Shown: positions 8,447 to 17,015, counted from the stretch's first letter. The stretch is 36,802 nt of DNA from Spirochaetia bacterium (GCA_017535435.1 JAFXTY010000050.1:69211-106012); one strand, 5' to 3'. Translations and numbers: made by a program. Notes: generated by a model from the letters alone, not told the origin.

Positions 8447-9788
8447 AATTATTAATTTTCAGGAACATCAGTCCCGAAAAATTACTGATATCACTGAATT
8501 GAACGGAATAGATAGTATTGCTACTTCTTTAAAGCTGAAAGGCTTACCCGATGATTTTATGGGTGCACCTAAATATTTAGGGCTTTTTGCTGATTCTGAA
8601 ACTATTGTATCATCATTTTACATCGGTGCAACTTGGCTTAAGGAGAATGAACTTGCAACTGTGGTAAACCCGAAAATAAATGTTGATTATTTAAAGATGT
8701 TTTCCGATGCTCTTGAAGTCGATTCAGAAAAAGAAAACAATTATTTTTCAAAGTGCTACGGAATTGAATTTGACAAAAGTGAAATTGAATTACACAGTGA
8801 ATTCAACATCATCACGCCGCTCATCTTGATTCATTATATTTCGGTTCTAAAAAATCTTACAAAGCACGAACTCAAAAAAGGCTATATCTATTACGAAGAA
8901 AATCTAAAGTCAAAAGTAAAGGGTCATTTGCTTTTTCAAAAACACCTGCGTAAAAATATAATCAGAAAATGTGAGAACAGGGCATATTGTGGCTTCCAAG
9001 AATACACGGAAGACATCGCGGAAAACCGACTATTGAAAAAAGCTTTGATTTTTGCAAGCAGGGCAATTGACAATTATAAAAGTCTTACGAGGCAAAAAAC
9101 TTTTGATGAATTAAAAATTGCAATCAATCAGCTTTTTTCCGCTTTTACAAATGTTTCAAACGAGATTGAAACCCATGAAATAAAATCATTACGCTTCAAC
9201 AAGCTATTTGCTAATTACCCCGAGGCGATAAAACTTGCCAAAATGATTTTGAGAAAATACGACTATTCGCTTCAAAAAACGGAACAGGCGGAAACCAAAA
9301 CGCTTCCATTTTGGATTGATATGCCCCGTCTTTATGAAATGTATGTTTATAAATGGCTTAAAGAGAATACTGATGATGAAGTTTTATTTCAGGTGGAAGG
9401 TTATCGAGGGACAGCTGCAGATTTTGTTTTGGCCAAGCAAGGAATCGTTTTGGATGCAAAATATAAGCCCCATTACAAGGATTCAAAAAGAGGAATTATT
9501 GATGATATTCGCGAGATGAGTGGTTATGCCCGCGATGAAAAAATTTTGCGTCATTTTGAAAACCCCAAAACAGCAATCGTACCGTGTGTGATTTTATATC
9601 CTGAATCTTTTGAAGAAATGAAAGAGTTTGGGGCTGATGAAGGATTTGAAACAAAAACAATTAACCAAATCCACTCTGGTGATGAAAGTTTTGATAAGTC
9701 AAAAGGTTTATTAGCACAGTGCCAAAGCATAAAAGCCTATAGAGATTTTTATAAACGAAAAGTTAATGTTCCAATAATCAAAGAATAA
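8439..9788 (+). CDS. mcrC: McrC-type PD-(D/E)XK nuclease subunit
   Basis: A 449-aa partner of McrB. The N-terminal part (about 1-270) resembles the McrC region that docks on the McrB ring. The C-terminal part is a PD-(D/E)XK nuclease: WIDMPRLYEMYVYKWL at about 288-303, then GTAADFVLAKQG and VLDAKYKPHY at about 325-345, giving the Asp...Asp-x-Lys site. The ATG at 8439 is chosen over one at 8409 because it gives the short 8-bp overlap typical of coupled subunits. The gene shares the AT-rich composition of mcrB. Both subunits look intact, so the system is probably functional, cutting foreign DNA after McrB recognises modified bases. Confidence 0.92.
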   Translation: MNRIINFQEHQSRKITDITELNGIDSIATSLKLKGLPDDFMGAPKYLGLFADSETIVSSFYIGATWLKENELATVVNPKINVDYLKMFSDALEVDSEKENNYFSKCYGIEFDKSEIELHSEFNIITPLILIHYISVLKNLTKHELKKGYIYYEENLKSKVKGHLLFQKHLRKNIIRKCENRAYCGFQEYTEDIAENRLLKKALIFASRAIDNYKSLTRQKTFDELKIAINQLFSAFTNVSNEIETHEIKSLRFNKLFANYPEAIKLAKMILRKYDYSLQKTEQAETKTLPFWIDMPRLYEMYVYKWLKENTDDEVLFQVEGYRGTAADFVLAKQGIVLDAKYKPHYKDSKRGIIDDIREMSGYARDEKILRHFENPKTAIVPCVILYPESFEEMKEFGADEGFETKTINQIHSGDESFDKSKGLLAQCQSIKAYRDFYKRKVNVPIIKE

Positions 9789-9798
9789 TTTTTTGCAA

Positions 9799-9831
9799 CT
9801 ATTCCAGAATTGACAGGATTATCTGGAATAG
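9799..9831. repeat. 10-bp perfect inverted repeat downstream of mcrC
   Basis: CTATTCCAGA (9799-9808) and TCTGGAATAG (9822-9831) are perfect reverse complements separated by 13 nt, 10 bp after the mcrC stop. No T-run follows on either strand, so it is not a standard intrinsic terminator. It could be a transcript-end stabiliser, a protein-binding site or an insertion scar. Confidence 0.6.
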
Positions 9832-9950
9832 AAAATAAGCAAAATGTATCAAAATCTTTTCTAGAATCTCATCTACACGAGAGGAGTGGGTTAACCTGCC
9901 TCTACTAGGGGTGGAGGGGGCTGCCTGAACCAGCACCCCAAAATAGGAAG

Positions 9951-10030
9951 GCACAGCAAAAGGCACTCCTGGCGGTATCTCCGGCCCGTAGGGAGCGGAA
10001 CCACCGAGCAGGGGTGTCTTATTGCTGTGC
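9951..10030. repeat. 80-nt structured repeat, copy 1
   Basis: The sequence folds into one long hairpin. P1 is 9951-9959 with 10022-10030 (9 bp). Two A-T pairs beside a bulged A at 10021 follow. P2 is 9962-9971 with 10009-10018 (10 bp, two G-U pairs). An apical stem pairs 9980-9983 with 9996-9999. Copy 2 at 28932-29011 has the same length and the same core, with six paired positions changed on both sides. It could be transcribed after mcrC (plus) or as the 3' end of the ligase transcript (minus, 4 nt after its stop). An outer 13-bp inverted repeat (9924-9936 with 10040-10052) extends it into the ligase coding end. Confidence 0.8.
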
Positions 10031-10033
10031 TTG

Positions 10034-11656
10034 TTACTTGTGCTGGTTCAGGTAGTTCACTAACTGGCGCGGAGTATGCAGGTTGAATACATCCTCGAAG
10101 GAGATACCAGTTATATTGCACTCCGCAATTGCCTCGGCCACCGCGATGGAGTCGGCACCCAACTGTACAAAGTCATCATCCATACCGTAAGGCTCTATAT
10201 TCAGCACACGGCCGAAGCTGCGGCACAGTGCTTTTTCCAGAGCGGTGGCCGGTGCGGCGTAAGGGGCCCGGTACTGGGCAAAATCTGGCTCCGGCAGGGC
10301 TGTGAAGTCCAGCTTTCCGCTGGCTGCCAGCGGTACCTTTTCCAGGTGGATGAAGAATGCAGGTATCATATATTCAGGCAGCTTGGTCTCCAGTTCCTGC
10401 CGGAGCTGGTTGGCGTCGAAGCCGGCCGGGCCGGTGTAGTAGGCGCATATGAATGTTGTATGCTCCTTCTCGAAGCCCTTTACGGCGCACCAGGCTGAGT
10501 TATCTGTCTTTTTGAGCACTGCCAGGATTTCTGACGGCTCTACTCTGTTGCCGTTGATCTTTATCATGAAATCCATCCGGCCAAGGTGCATTATGTTGCC
10601 GTCCGGCAGCTTTTTACCCAGGTCGCCGGTGTGGAAAAGACCGTCCCGGAACTTCTCCCTATTCATCTCGGGCAGGTTGATATAGCCCTTGACGCATGGA
10701 TTTTTTATGCAGATCTCCCCCTCTTCGCCGTCCGGCACTTCCTTGCCATTTTCATCCAGGATATAGAGCATGTCAGGAAGTGTGGGCAGTCCGATTGGGG
10801 CAGCTCCCCGTCTTCCGTCGATCGGGAAAATTGTCACCAGGTATCCCATCTCTCCCATTGTGAAGAGGTTGTAGATCGGGACAGGAAGGGCATCCACATC
10901 AGTAGCAACTTCGCCACCTATGTAGATCTGCTTGAGATATGAGTTGACCTTCCGGTATGCCTTCAGCAGGGACGGGGTCATGAAGATGCCTTCTATCTTG
11001 TTATCCTCTAAATAATTATAGAGCAGATGAGGGGTTTTTACAGTGTTGTAGTCCAGCACAAATATAGTGCCGCCATAATATGTGATGATGGTGGAAATCT
11101 CGAAAGCCACGAAGTTGAGAGGGAATATGACGCCGAAGTTGGGGCCGTGGGAAAGGAGGTATTCTCCTTTGTAGTTGAAGGCCTCAAGGTTTCTCTCTAG
11201 GAAGCTTCTCAGATGAACAGCCCCTTTGGGTTTCCCGGTGGTGCCTGATGTATAGATGGCGCACAGGGGATCATCCTGCTCTGTCTCGGCCCAGCCGTCA
11301 AAGCTCTTCTGCCGGATAACCTCGTCCCAGTTCTGCTGGTTCAGCGTGAGCTTGCAGCTGCAGTCATTCTCGATGAACTGCGCCCGGGCTGCCGGAGCAC
11401 TGGCTTCAAGAACCACGAATGCGGCTCCAGCCTTGATAATTCCCAAAGCTGCCACATAGACCATGGCGCCCCTGGGCAGGTTTATGAACACAAAATCGCC
11501 TCTTCCCACACCCTTGGAGCGCAGATATGTGACAACCTGGCCGGTAAGCCTGTCCACATCGGCATAGGTAAGCTGGTTTCCCAGCTGATCCACGAGGCAT
11601 AGCTTGTCGGGAATTGTCATCATCTGTTTTGCTATCTGCTGGCAGAATGGGGTCAT
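10034..11656 (-). CDS. Stand-alone adenylation domain fused to a peptidyl carrier domain (NRPS-like A-PCP)
   Basis: A 540-aa protein. An acyl/aminoacyl adenylate-forming domain covers about 1-455, with core A3 YTSGTTGKPKG (135-145), A7 FHTGDLG, A8 RMDFMIKINGNRVEP and A10 PLAASGKLD. A carrier domain at about 465-540 carries LGADSI, in which Ser503 would hold phosphopantetheine. The A5 position reads NLFTMGEMG instead of the common N-x-YGPTE, so substrate choice is hard to predict. It would activate an acid as the AMP ester and load it on its own carrier. No condensation, thioesterase, Dlt or transferase gene is nearby, so the acceptor is unknown. GAAGGAG precedes the ATG. Confidence 0.88.
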   Translation of the reverse strand: MTPFCQQIAKQMMTIPDKLCLVDQLGNQLTYADVDRLTGQVVTYLRSKGVGRGDFVFINLPRGAMVYVAALGIIKAGAAFVVLEASAPAARAQFIENDCSCKLTLNQQNWDEVIRQKSFDGWAETEQDDPLCAIYTSGTTGKPKGAVHLRSFLERNLEAFNYKGEYLLSHGPNFGVIFPLNFVAFEISTIITYYGGTIFVLDYNTVKTPHLLYNYLEDNKIEGIFMTPSLLKAYRKVNSYLKQIYIGGEVATDVDALPVPIYNLFTMGEMGYLVTIFPIDGRRGAAPIGLPTLPDMLYILDENGKEVPDGEEGEICIKNPCVKGYINLPEMNREKFRDGLFHTGDLGKKLPDGNIMHLGRMDFMIKINGNRVEPSEILAVLKKTDNSAWCAVKGFEKEHTTFICAYYTGPAGFDANQLRQELETKLPEYMIPAFFIHLEKVPLAASGKLDFTALPEPDFAQYRAPYAAPATALEKALCRSFGRVLNIEPYGMDDDFVQLGADSIAVAEAIAECNITGISFEDVFNLHTPRQLVNYLNQHK

Positions 11657-11789
11657 CTTGAGTTCTCCTTCTTAATTTGACTATAACAGATTTATTTTTA
11701 AAGGAAAATAGGGAAAAATATCATACAAAATATTTATGATTGTCATTTATTTTACGTCGGAAAACTTAACAAAAACGAGCTTGCGACTA

Positions 11790-11818
11790 TTGTAAAAACT
11801 GTCTTGTAATAGTATAAT
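11790..11818 (+). promoter_or_regulatory. Predicted pyruvate carboxylase promoter (TTGTAA / 17 bp / TATAAT)
   Basis: TTGTAA at 11790-11795 and a perfect TATAAT at 11813-11818 are 17 bp apart, predicting a start near 11825. A leader of about 31 nt contains AGAGGAG before the ATG at 11856. The 199-bp divergent gap with the A-PCP gene is otherwise AT-rich with no clear operator. Confidence 0.7.
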
Positions 11819-11855
11819 TTTTAAAATAACTAATAAATGGTCAAAGAGGAGCGTT

Positions 11856-14800
11856 ATGGCTATTAGACAATTTAAAAAGGTAATGTCTGCCAACAGAGGC
11901 GAGATTGCCATCAGAACTTTCAGAGCTTGTGGCGAACTTGGACTCAAGACAGTGGCTATTTATTCCAACGAGGACCGGTTGTCTCTTTACAGAACTAAAG
12001 CAGATGAATCCTACCTTGTAGGAAAGGGAAAGAGCCCGATCGATGCTTATCTGGGAATTGATGAGATCATTGAGCTTGCACTTAAGAAGAATGTAGATGC
12101 CATCCATCCTGGATACGGATTCCTTTCCGAGAACCCGGAATTCTCCCAGAGATGTGAAGAGGCAGGAATTGTATTTATCGGACCTACCGCACAGCAGCAG
12201 AGAACTCTTGGTGACAAGATTGCAGCAAGACAGGCAGCTATCAAGGCCGGTGTTCCAGTTGTACCAGGAACAGACTTCCCTATCGAGAAGACCGAGGATG
12301 CCCTTAAGTTTGCAAAGGGCTGCGGATATCCAATCATCGTAAAAGCTGCCGCAGGTGGCGGTGGTAGAGGAATGAGAGTTGCCAACAACCAGCAGGAGCT
12401 GCTTGAAGGTATTGCAGCAGCAAAGAGCGAGGCTCAGGCTGCATTCGGCGACGGTACAGTATTCCTTGAGAAATATCTTGAGCGGCCGAAGCACATCGAG
12501 ATCCAGATCATGGGCGATAACTATGGAAACATAGTTCACTTCTTCGAGCGGGACTGCTCCATCCAGAGAAGACACCAGAAGGTTATCGAGTTTGCTCCAT
12601 CCCTGGCTATCTCCGACGAGCTCCGGGACAAGCTGTGCAAGAATGCTATCAAGATTGCAAGCCAGGTTAAGTACCGCAATGCAGGTACAGTTGAGTTCCT
12701 GGTAGATAAGAACGAGAACTTCTACTTCATCGAGATGAACCCAAGACTCCAGGTAGAGCATACTGTTACAGAGCTCATCACCGGCTGGGACTTGGTTCGG
12801 ACTCAGATTCTGGTTGCAGAGGGCTATGCCCTTACCGATCCAGAGGTGGGCCTGTTCAGCCAGGACTGCGTGACAAAGCGCGGTTATGCAATCCAGTGCC
12901 GTGTCACCACAGAGGATCCGGAGAACAACTTCGCTCCAGACATGGGAACTATCAAATCCTATAAGTCTCCTGCCGGATATGGTGTCAGACTGGATGCTGG
13001 AAACGTATTCACCGGTGCAAAGATCACAGGAGAATATGACTCCCTGCTGGTAAAGGTATCAACTCATGCCCTCACTTTCAAGAACGCAGCTACAGTAATG
13101 AAGAGAGCTCTGGGCGAGTTCAAGATCAGAGGTGTGAAGACCAACATACCATTCCTGGAGAACGTAGTTTCCAACGATATATTCCTGGAAGGAAAATGTG
13201 ACACATCCTTCATCCAGGATCATCCGGAGCTTAAGATTGTCAAGAAGTACCGGGACAGAGCTACCCGTCTTATGAACTTCCTGGCAACCACAATTGTAAA
13301 CGGAAACGAGATTGTCAAGACTCCACGGAAGGCAACAGAGTTCAGAGAGCCTCCGATTCCTGAGCTCAACAAGATCAATCCTCCACAGAGCGGAACCAAG
13401 CAGCTCTTGGATGAGATGGGACCAGAGAAATTCTCCAAGTGGATCTTAGACCAGAAAAAGCTCCTCATTACAGATACAACTATGCGGGATGCACATCAGT
13501 CACTGCTGGCAACCCGGTTCAGAACCTATGACCTTACACGGATTGCAGATGCAACTGCATATCTGGCACCGAACCTCTTCTCTATGGAGATGTGGGGTGG
13601 AGCTACCTTCGACGTTGCTCTCCGGTTCCTTAAGGAATGTCCATGGGCACGGCTTGAGAAGCTCAGAGCTCAGGTTCCGAACATCCTGTTCCAGATGCTC
13701 CTCAGATCCTCCAATGCAGTAGGATATACAAACTATCCTGACAACGTTATCTACAAATTCGTAGAAGAGTCTGCAAAGGGTGGAATCGACCTCTTCAGAG
13801 TATTCGACTGTCTCAATAATACAAAGGGACTTGCAGTTCCTGTAGATGCAGTTCTCAAGACTGGAAAGCTGTGCGAGGCAGCAATGTGCTACACCGGCGA
13901 TATCGATGATCCAAAGCGTGACAAATATAGCCTTAAGTACTATGTAAATATTGCAAAAGAGCTTGAGAAGATGGGAACCCACATCCTGGGAATCAAGGAT
14001 ATGGCAGGCCTTATCAAACCATACGCTGCTACAAAGCTTATCAAGACACTTAAGGAAGAGATCGGCATCCCAGTTCATCTGCATACACACGACACATCTG
14101 GAAACGGAGTTGCAACACTGCTCCGGGCTGCAGATGCAGGTGTAGATATTGTTGATACAGCAATCTCCGCAGTTTCCGGTGTGACAGCACAGCCAAGCCT
14201 TAACGCAGTTGTTGCTGCCCTTGCTGGACAGGAAAGAGATACCGGTATTGATATCAACGGACTCAACCCATTGGCTAACTACTGGGAAGTTGTCCGCACC
14301 TACTACTCCGGATTCGAGAGCGACCTTAAAACAGGTACTGCCGAGGTTTACTACAACGAAATTCCTGGTGGACAGTACTCCAACTTCAAACCGCAGGTTG
14401 CAGGCCTTGGCCTGATCGACAAGTGGGAAGAGTGCAAGAAGATGTACCACGATGTGAACGATCTGTTCGGCGATGTAATCAAGGTTACACCATCCTCCAA
14501 GATTGTTGCAGATATGGCAATGTTCCTGGTTCAGAACAACCTGACCACAAAGGACGTGATTGCAAAGGCCGACGAGCTTACATTCCCGCAGTCAGTAATC
14601 GACTTCATGAAGGGAATGGTTGGTCAGCCATATCAGGGCTTCCCGAAGGATGTACAGAAAGCTATCCTGAAGGGCGAGGAGCCTATCGACTGCCGCCCAG
14701 GCGAGCTGCTTGAGCCTATCGACCTGGATGCCACAAAGAAGACAGTTGAGGATGCTATCGAGCGGGAGATCGACGATCAGCAGCTTATGTCCTATGTAAT

Positions 14801-15302
14801 GTATCCACATGTATTCATGGATTACATCAAACATAGAAAGGCCTGCTTCGATGTCTCCCTCCTTCCTACACCAGTATTCCTGTACGGCCTTGAGCCAGGT
14901 CAGGAGATCACTGTATGTCTGGATGAAGGAAAGACACTTATCATCAAGCTGATCTCTGTAGGCAGTCTCCGCTCCGATGGAACAAGAACTGTATACTTCG
15001 AGCTCAACGGACTCCAGAGAACTGTATCTGTAAGAGATAACTCAGCACAGACCACAGTCAAGGAAAGAGTTAAGGCCGACAAGTTCAACAAGCATCAGAT
15101 CGGCGCTCCAATGCCAGGCAAGATCTTCAAGATCATTGCAAAGCCAGGTGAGGACGTTAAGGCTGGCGATGTAATCATCGTAACCGAGGCTATGAAGATG
15201 GAGACCAACATCAAGGCTCCTATCGACGGCAAGGTTAAAGAGATATTCTTTGAGGTCGGCGAGGCTATCGAGAAGGACGATCTGCTGGCTGTTCTCGAGT
15301 GA
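11856..15302 (+). CDS. pyc: Pyruvate carboxylase (single-chain)
   Basis: An 1148-aa biotin enzyme of full family length. It carboxylates pyruvate to oxaloacetate using ATP and bicarbonate. Domains in order: biotin carboxylase (about 5-455) with the glycine-rich ATP-grasp loop KAAAGGGGRGMRVA near 163 and EMNPRLQVEHTVTE; carboxyltransferase (about 530-1000) with DTTMRDAHQS near 540, EMWGGATFDVALRFL and the metal-site HLHTHDTSGNG; and the C-terminal biotin carrier with EAMKMET near 1113, where the Lys carries biotin. No separate subunit is needed. The gene has its own promoter and ends at a strong terminator. It uses AGA, CCA and GGA codons more freely than nearby genes, which suggests high expression. 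Likely role: refilling oxaloacetate, for example toward succinate or aspartate. Confidence 0.97.
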   Translation: MAIRQFKKVMSANRGEIAIRTFRACGELGLKTVAIYSNEDRLSLYRTKADESYLVGKGKSPIDAYLGIDEIIELALKKNVDAIHPGYGFLSENPEFSQRCEEAGIVFIGPTAQQQRTLGDKIAARQAAIKAGVPVVPGTDFPIEKTEDALKFAKGCGYPIIVKAAAGGGGRGMRVANNQQELLEGIAAAKSEAQAAFGDGTVFLEKYLERPKHIEIQIMGDNYGNIVHFFERDCSIQRRHQKVIEFAPSLAISDELRDKLCKNAIKIASQVKYRNAGTVEFLVDKNENFYFIEMNPRLQVEHTVTELITGWDLVRTQILVAEGYALTDPEVGLFSQDCVTKRGYAIQCRVTTEDPENNFAPDMGTIKSYKSPAGYGVRLDAGNVFTGAKITGEYDSLLVKVSTHALTFKNAATVMKRALGEFKIRGVKTNIPFLENVVSNDIFLEGKCDTSFIQDHPELKIVKKYRDRATRLMNFLATTIVNGNEIVKTPRKATEFREPPIPELNKINPPQSGTKQLLDEMGPEKFSKWILDQKKLLITDTTMRDAHQSLLATRFRTYDLTRIADATAYLAPNLFSMEMWGGATFDVALRFLKECPWARLEKLRAQVPNILFQMLLRSSNAVGYTNYPDNVIYKFVEESAKGGIDLFRVFDCLNNTKGLAVPVDAVLKTGKLCEAAMCYTGDIDDPKRDKYSLKYYVNIAKELEKMGTHILGIKDMAGLIKPYAATKLIKTLKEEIGIPVHLHTHDTSGNGVATLLRAADAGVDIVDTAISAVSGVTAQPSLNAVVAALAGQERDTGIDINGLNPLANYWEVVRTYYSGFESDLKTGTAEVYYNEIPGGQYSNFKPQVAGLGLIDKWEECKKMYHDVNDLFGDVIKVTPSSKIVADMAMFLVQNNLTTKDVIAKADELTFPQSVIDFMKGMVGQPYQGFPKDVQKAILKGEEPIDCRPGELLEPIDLDATKKTVEDAIEREIDDQQLMSYVMYPHVFMDYIKHRKACFDVSLLPTPVFLYGLEPGQEITVCLDEGKTLIIKLISVGSLRSDGTRTVYFELNGLQRTVSVRDNSAQTTVKERVKADKFNKHQIGAPMPGKIFKIIAKPGEDVKAGDVIIVTEAMKMETNIKAPIDGKVKEIFFEVGEAIEKDDLLAVLE

Positions 15303-15324
15303 TTGATCACTCCTGCTGACAACC

Positions 15325-15360
15325 AAAAAAGGCGGTGCTTCCGGGCACCGCCTTTTTTTT
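15325..15360. terminator. Bidirectional intrinsic terminator between pyc and the wzi-like genes
   Basis: GGCGGTGC (15331-15338) pairs with GCACCGCC (15345-15352) around a 6-nt loop. An A-run at 15325-15330 and a T-run at 15353-15360 flank it, so it can terminate both pyc (plus) and the six-gene operon (minus), whose last stop is at 15363. Confidence 0.93.
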
Positions 15361-15362
15361 GT

Positions 15363-17015
15363 TCAGAATTTGTAGCTGAAATGAAGGGCGAACTCGAAGT
15401 CGTTGATTGTATCTCCTGATACATTGCAGAAGTTGTCGATGTTGACGTAGTACATGTCGCCGCCCACGCTGAAATGCTTGCTCAGGACTTTGTCTGCGTG
15501 CAGACCTATGTCCAGCTCCCGCTCCACAGTTCCTGTGGGGGTTGTCTTCTTATCAGTATGGTAGGAGGTGATTTCCGACAGGGATGTATTCTTCTCTCCC
15601 AGGTATTTCAAGGTCACATCAGCTTTCAATGTCAGATCGGAAGGAATGCGGTATTCTCCTGCAAGGTAACCCACTATAGCATCCGGTCCGTAGCGGTAAC
15701 CTGTGGCTTTGTCCAGATACAGATATTCACCGCTTAAGTAGGACCAGTAGCGCCGCCGCACAGTGAAGCGGGTCAGCGGATGCCATCTGTTATACAGATA
15801 TGGATCGGTATAAGCACCTTCAAGTGTCAGCTTTACAAAGCCGTCACCGGCACCAAAAATATATCTGGCACCAGCCAGGTAGCCCAGGGCTGTGGGGCGG
15901 GCAGAGGAATCATTCTCTATGGAGAGCTTCATCTCGTCCATGGCAACCTGGGCATAGAGGTCGAATCCCCGGAATATGGCATAATCTGCCTCAAGGGAGA
16001 AGATTACGTTGCTGTATTCCGGTGCGAATACACTGTGGAAAATAGATACAGGGTTCATGTTGCCGAACTCGGGGTATTTGTTTCCGAATATGATAGCCTC
16101 GGTGGCAGCCATGGTGAATTTATCGGTGATCCGTGCTTCAAGTCTATGGGCAAAGAGAGCCTTGTACCGTTCCCGGAAGTTCTCATAGTTGCCTTGGACA
16201 AGGCCATCCCCCTGTTCCCTTTTGTCAAATTCCTTCTCCTCCGGTGTCAGGTAAGATTCGAATCCTGCATAGATTGTGGTGAATTTAAGCACTTTCCAGT
16301 AGGTGGTGAATTTTATGAAGTTATACCAGTCGGCCCAGTCAGAGAGCACCAGGTTTCCGGTCTCGCCGTTTCCCCAGCTCAGCTTGTCCCGTCCCAACTG
16401 CACATTCCAGTTGCGGCCTCCCACAGACATGAAGGCACGGTAAGGGATGCTTGGATCTATATACTTTATGTTCTCCGGGATATTGGAATAGTCGTAATCG
16501 CTGTCGTAAAGGACATCATGGGCCTCCCTTACAGAAAGATCCACATCTATGTACATGTGGTCCCAGAGCCAGAATTCAAAGGGAATATTGAAGAGAGGCA
16601 GCCTTTCTTCGTAGCCGTGAACCCATTCCTTACGGTCATCGTTGGTCTTGAAAAAACCCTCAAGGTTGACAGTGCCGCTTAAGGAGACAAAAGCTTTCTC
16701 CTCCTTGCCGAAAAGCAGCCTTTTGGAAAGCTTCTTCTGTATGTTCTCGTAGGCCAGCTTTGCAGGACCGGTAAGCTTTTCCGGCTGAATCTTCTTAAGA
16801 ATGTGATCTATCTCATCCTCGCTCCATGGGCGGGCATAGGAAGGAGGAGCAAAGCCGTTCATCATATAGAGGGCATCGATATCTTTGTAGATATCATTGT
16901 CCAGAGCTATGATCCGCTGCCTGTTGCTGGTCTCTGCCCCGCAGGGAAGAATGCAGAGTACTAAAAAAATCAGTAGGCCTGCCATTTTGCGCCAAGCGCT
17001 AAGATTCCTCTCCAT
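15363..17015 (-). CDS. Wzi-like outer-membrane beta-barrel (second copy)
   Basis: A 550-aa exported protein. The signal peptide (about 1-28) ends near CGAETS. An alpha-helical N-terminal region (about 30-100) precedes a predicted beta-barrel ending in the aromatic motif FSYKF. The Wzi-type signature VQLGRDKLSWGNGETGNLVLS is at about 203-223. In E. coli Wzi is an outer-membrane lectin that anchors capsule to the surface; a similar glycan-holding role is inferred. The ATG at 17015 has AAAGGAGA 6 bp upstream, which supports this start even though it overlaps the preceding wzi-like gene by 46 bp. It is the last gene of the prfA operon. Confidence 0.78.
   Translation of the reverse strand: MERNLSAWRKMAGLLIFLVLCILPCGAETSNRQRIIALDNDIYKDIDALYMMNGFAPPSYARPWSEDEIDHILKKIQPEKLTGPAKLAYENIQKKLSKRLLFGKEEKAFVSLSGTVNLEGFFKTNDDRKEWVHGYEERLPLFNIPFEFWLWDHMYIDVDLSVREAHDVLYDSDYDYSNIPENIKYIDPSIPYRAFMSVGGRNWNVQLGRDKLSWGNGETGNLVLSDWADWYNFIKFTTYWKVLKFTTIYAGFESYLTPEEKEFDKREQGDGLVQGNYENFRERYKALFAHRLEARITDKFTMAATEAIIFGNKYPEFGNMNPVSIFHSVFAPEYSNVIFSLEADYAIFRGFDLYAQVAMDEMKLSIENDSSARPTALGYLAGARYIFGAGDGFVKLTLEGAYTDPYLYNRWHPLTRFTVRRRYWSYLSGEYLYLDKATGYRYGPDAIVGYLAGEYRIPSDLTLKADVTLKYLGEKNTSLSEITSYHTDKKTTPTGTVERELDIGLHADKVLSKHFSVGGDMYYVNIDNFCNVSGDTINDFEFALHFSYKF

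Noticed and set aside
9799-9831. Inverted repeat considered as the mcrC terminator
   Set aside because: No T-run follows the stem on either strand, so it is kept only as an inverted repeat.
9951-10030. 80-nt element considered as an integron attC site
   Set aside because: It lacks the AAC/GTT core boxes and the extrahelical-base pattern of attC, and no integrase is nearby.
9951-10030. 80-nt element considered as a known riboswitch (TPP, cobalamin, c-di-GMP, ZTP, fluoride, THF)
   Set aside because: None of the conserved core sequences of these classes that I can recall are present, and neither copy sits in a typical leader with an expression platform.
11841-12761. Long open frame opposite the pyc N-terminal region
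   Set aside because: It is the antisense shadow of biotin carboxylase, has no ribosome site, and its Leu/Ser/Cys-rich product has no motif.
13500-14450. Long open frame opposite the pyc carboxyltransferase region
   Set aside because: Antisense shadow of a well-supported gene; the long open stretch reflects codon bias of pyc.
15780-16682. 300-codon open frame opposite the second Wzi-like gene
   Set aside because: The opposite strand has signal peptide, barrel end, ribosome site and family signature; this frame has none.
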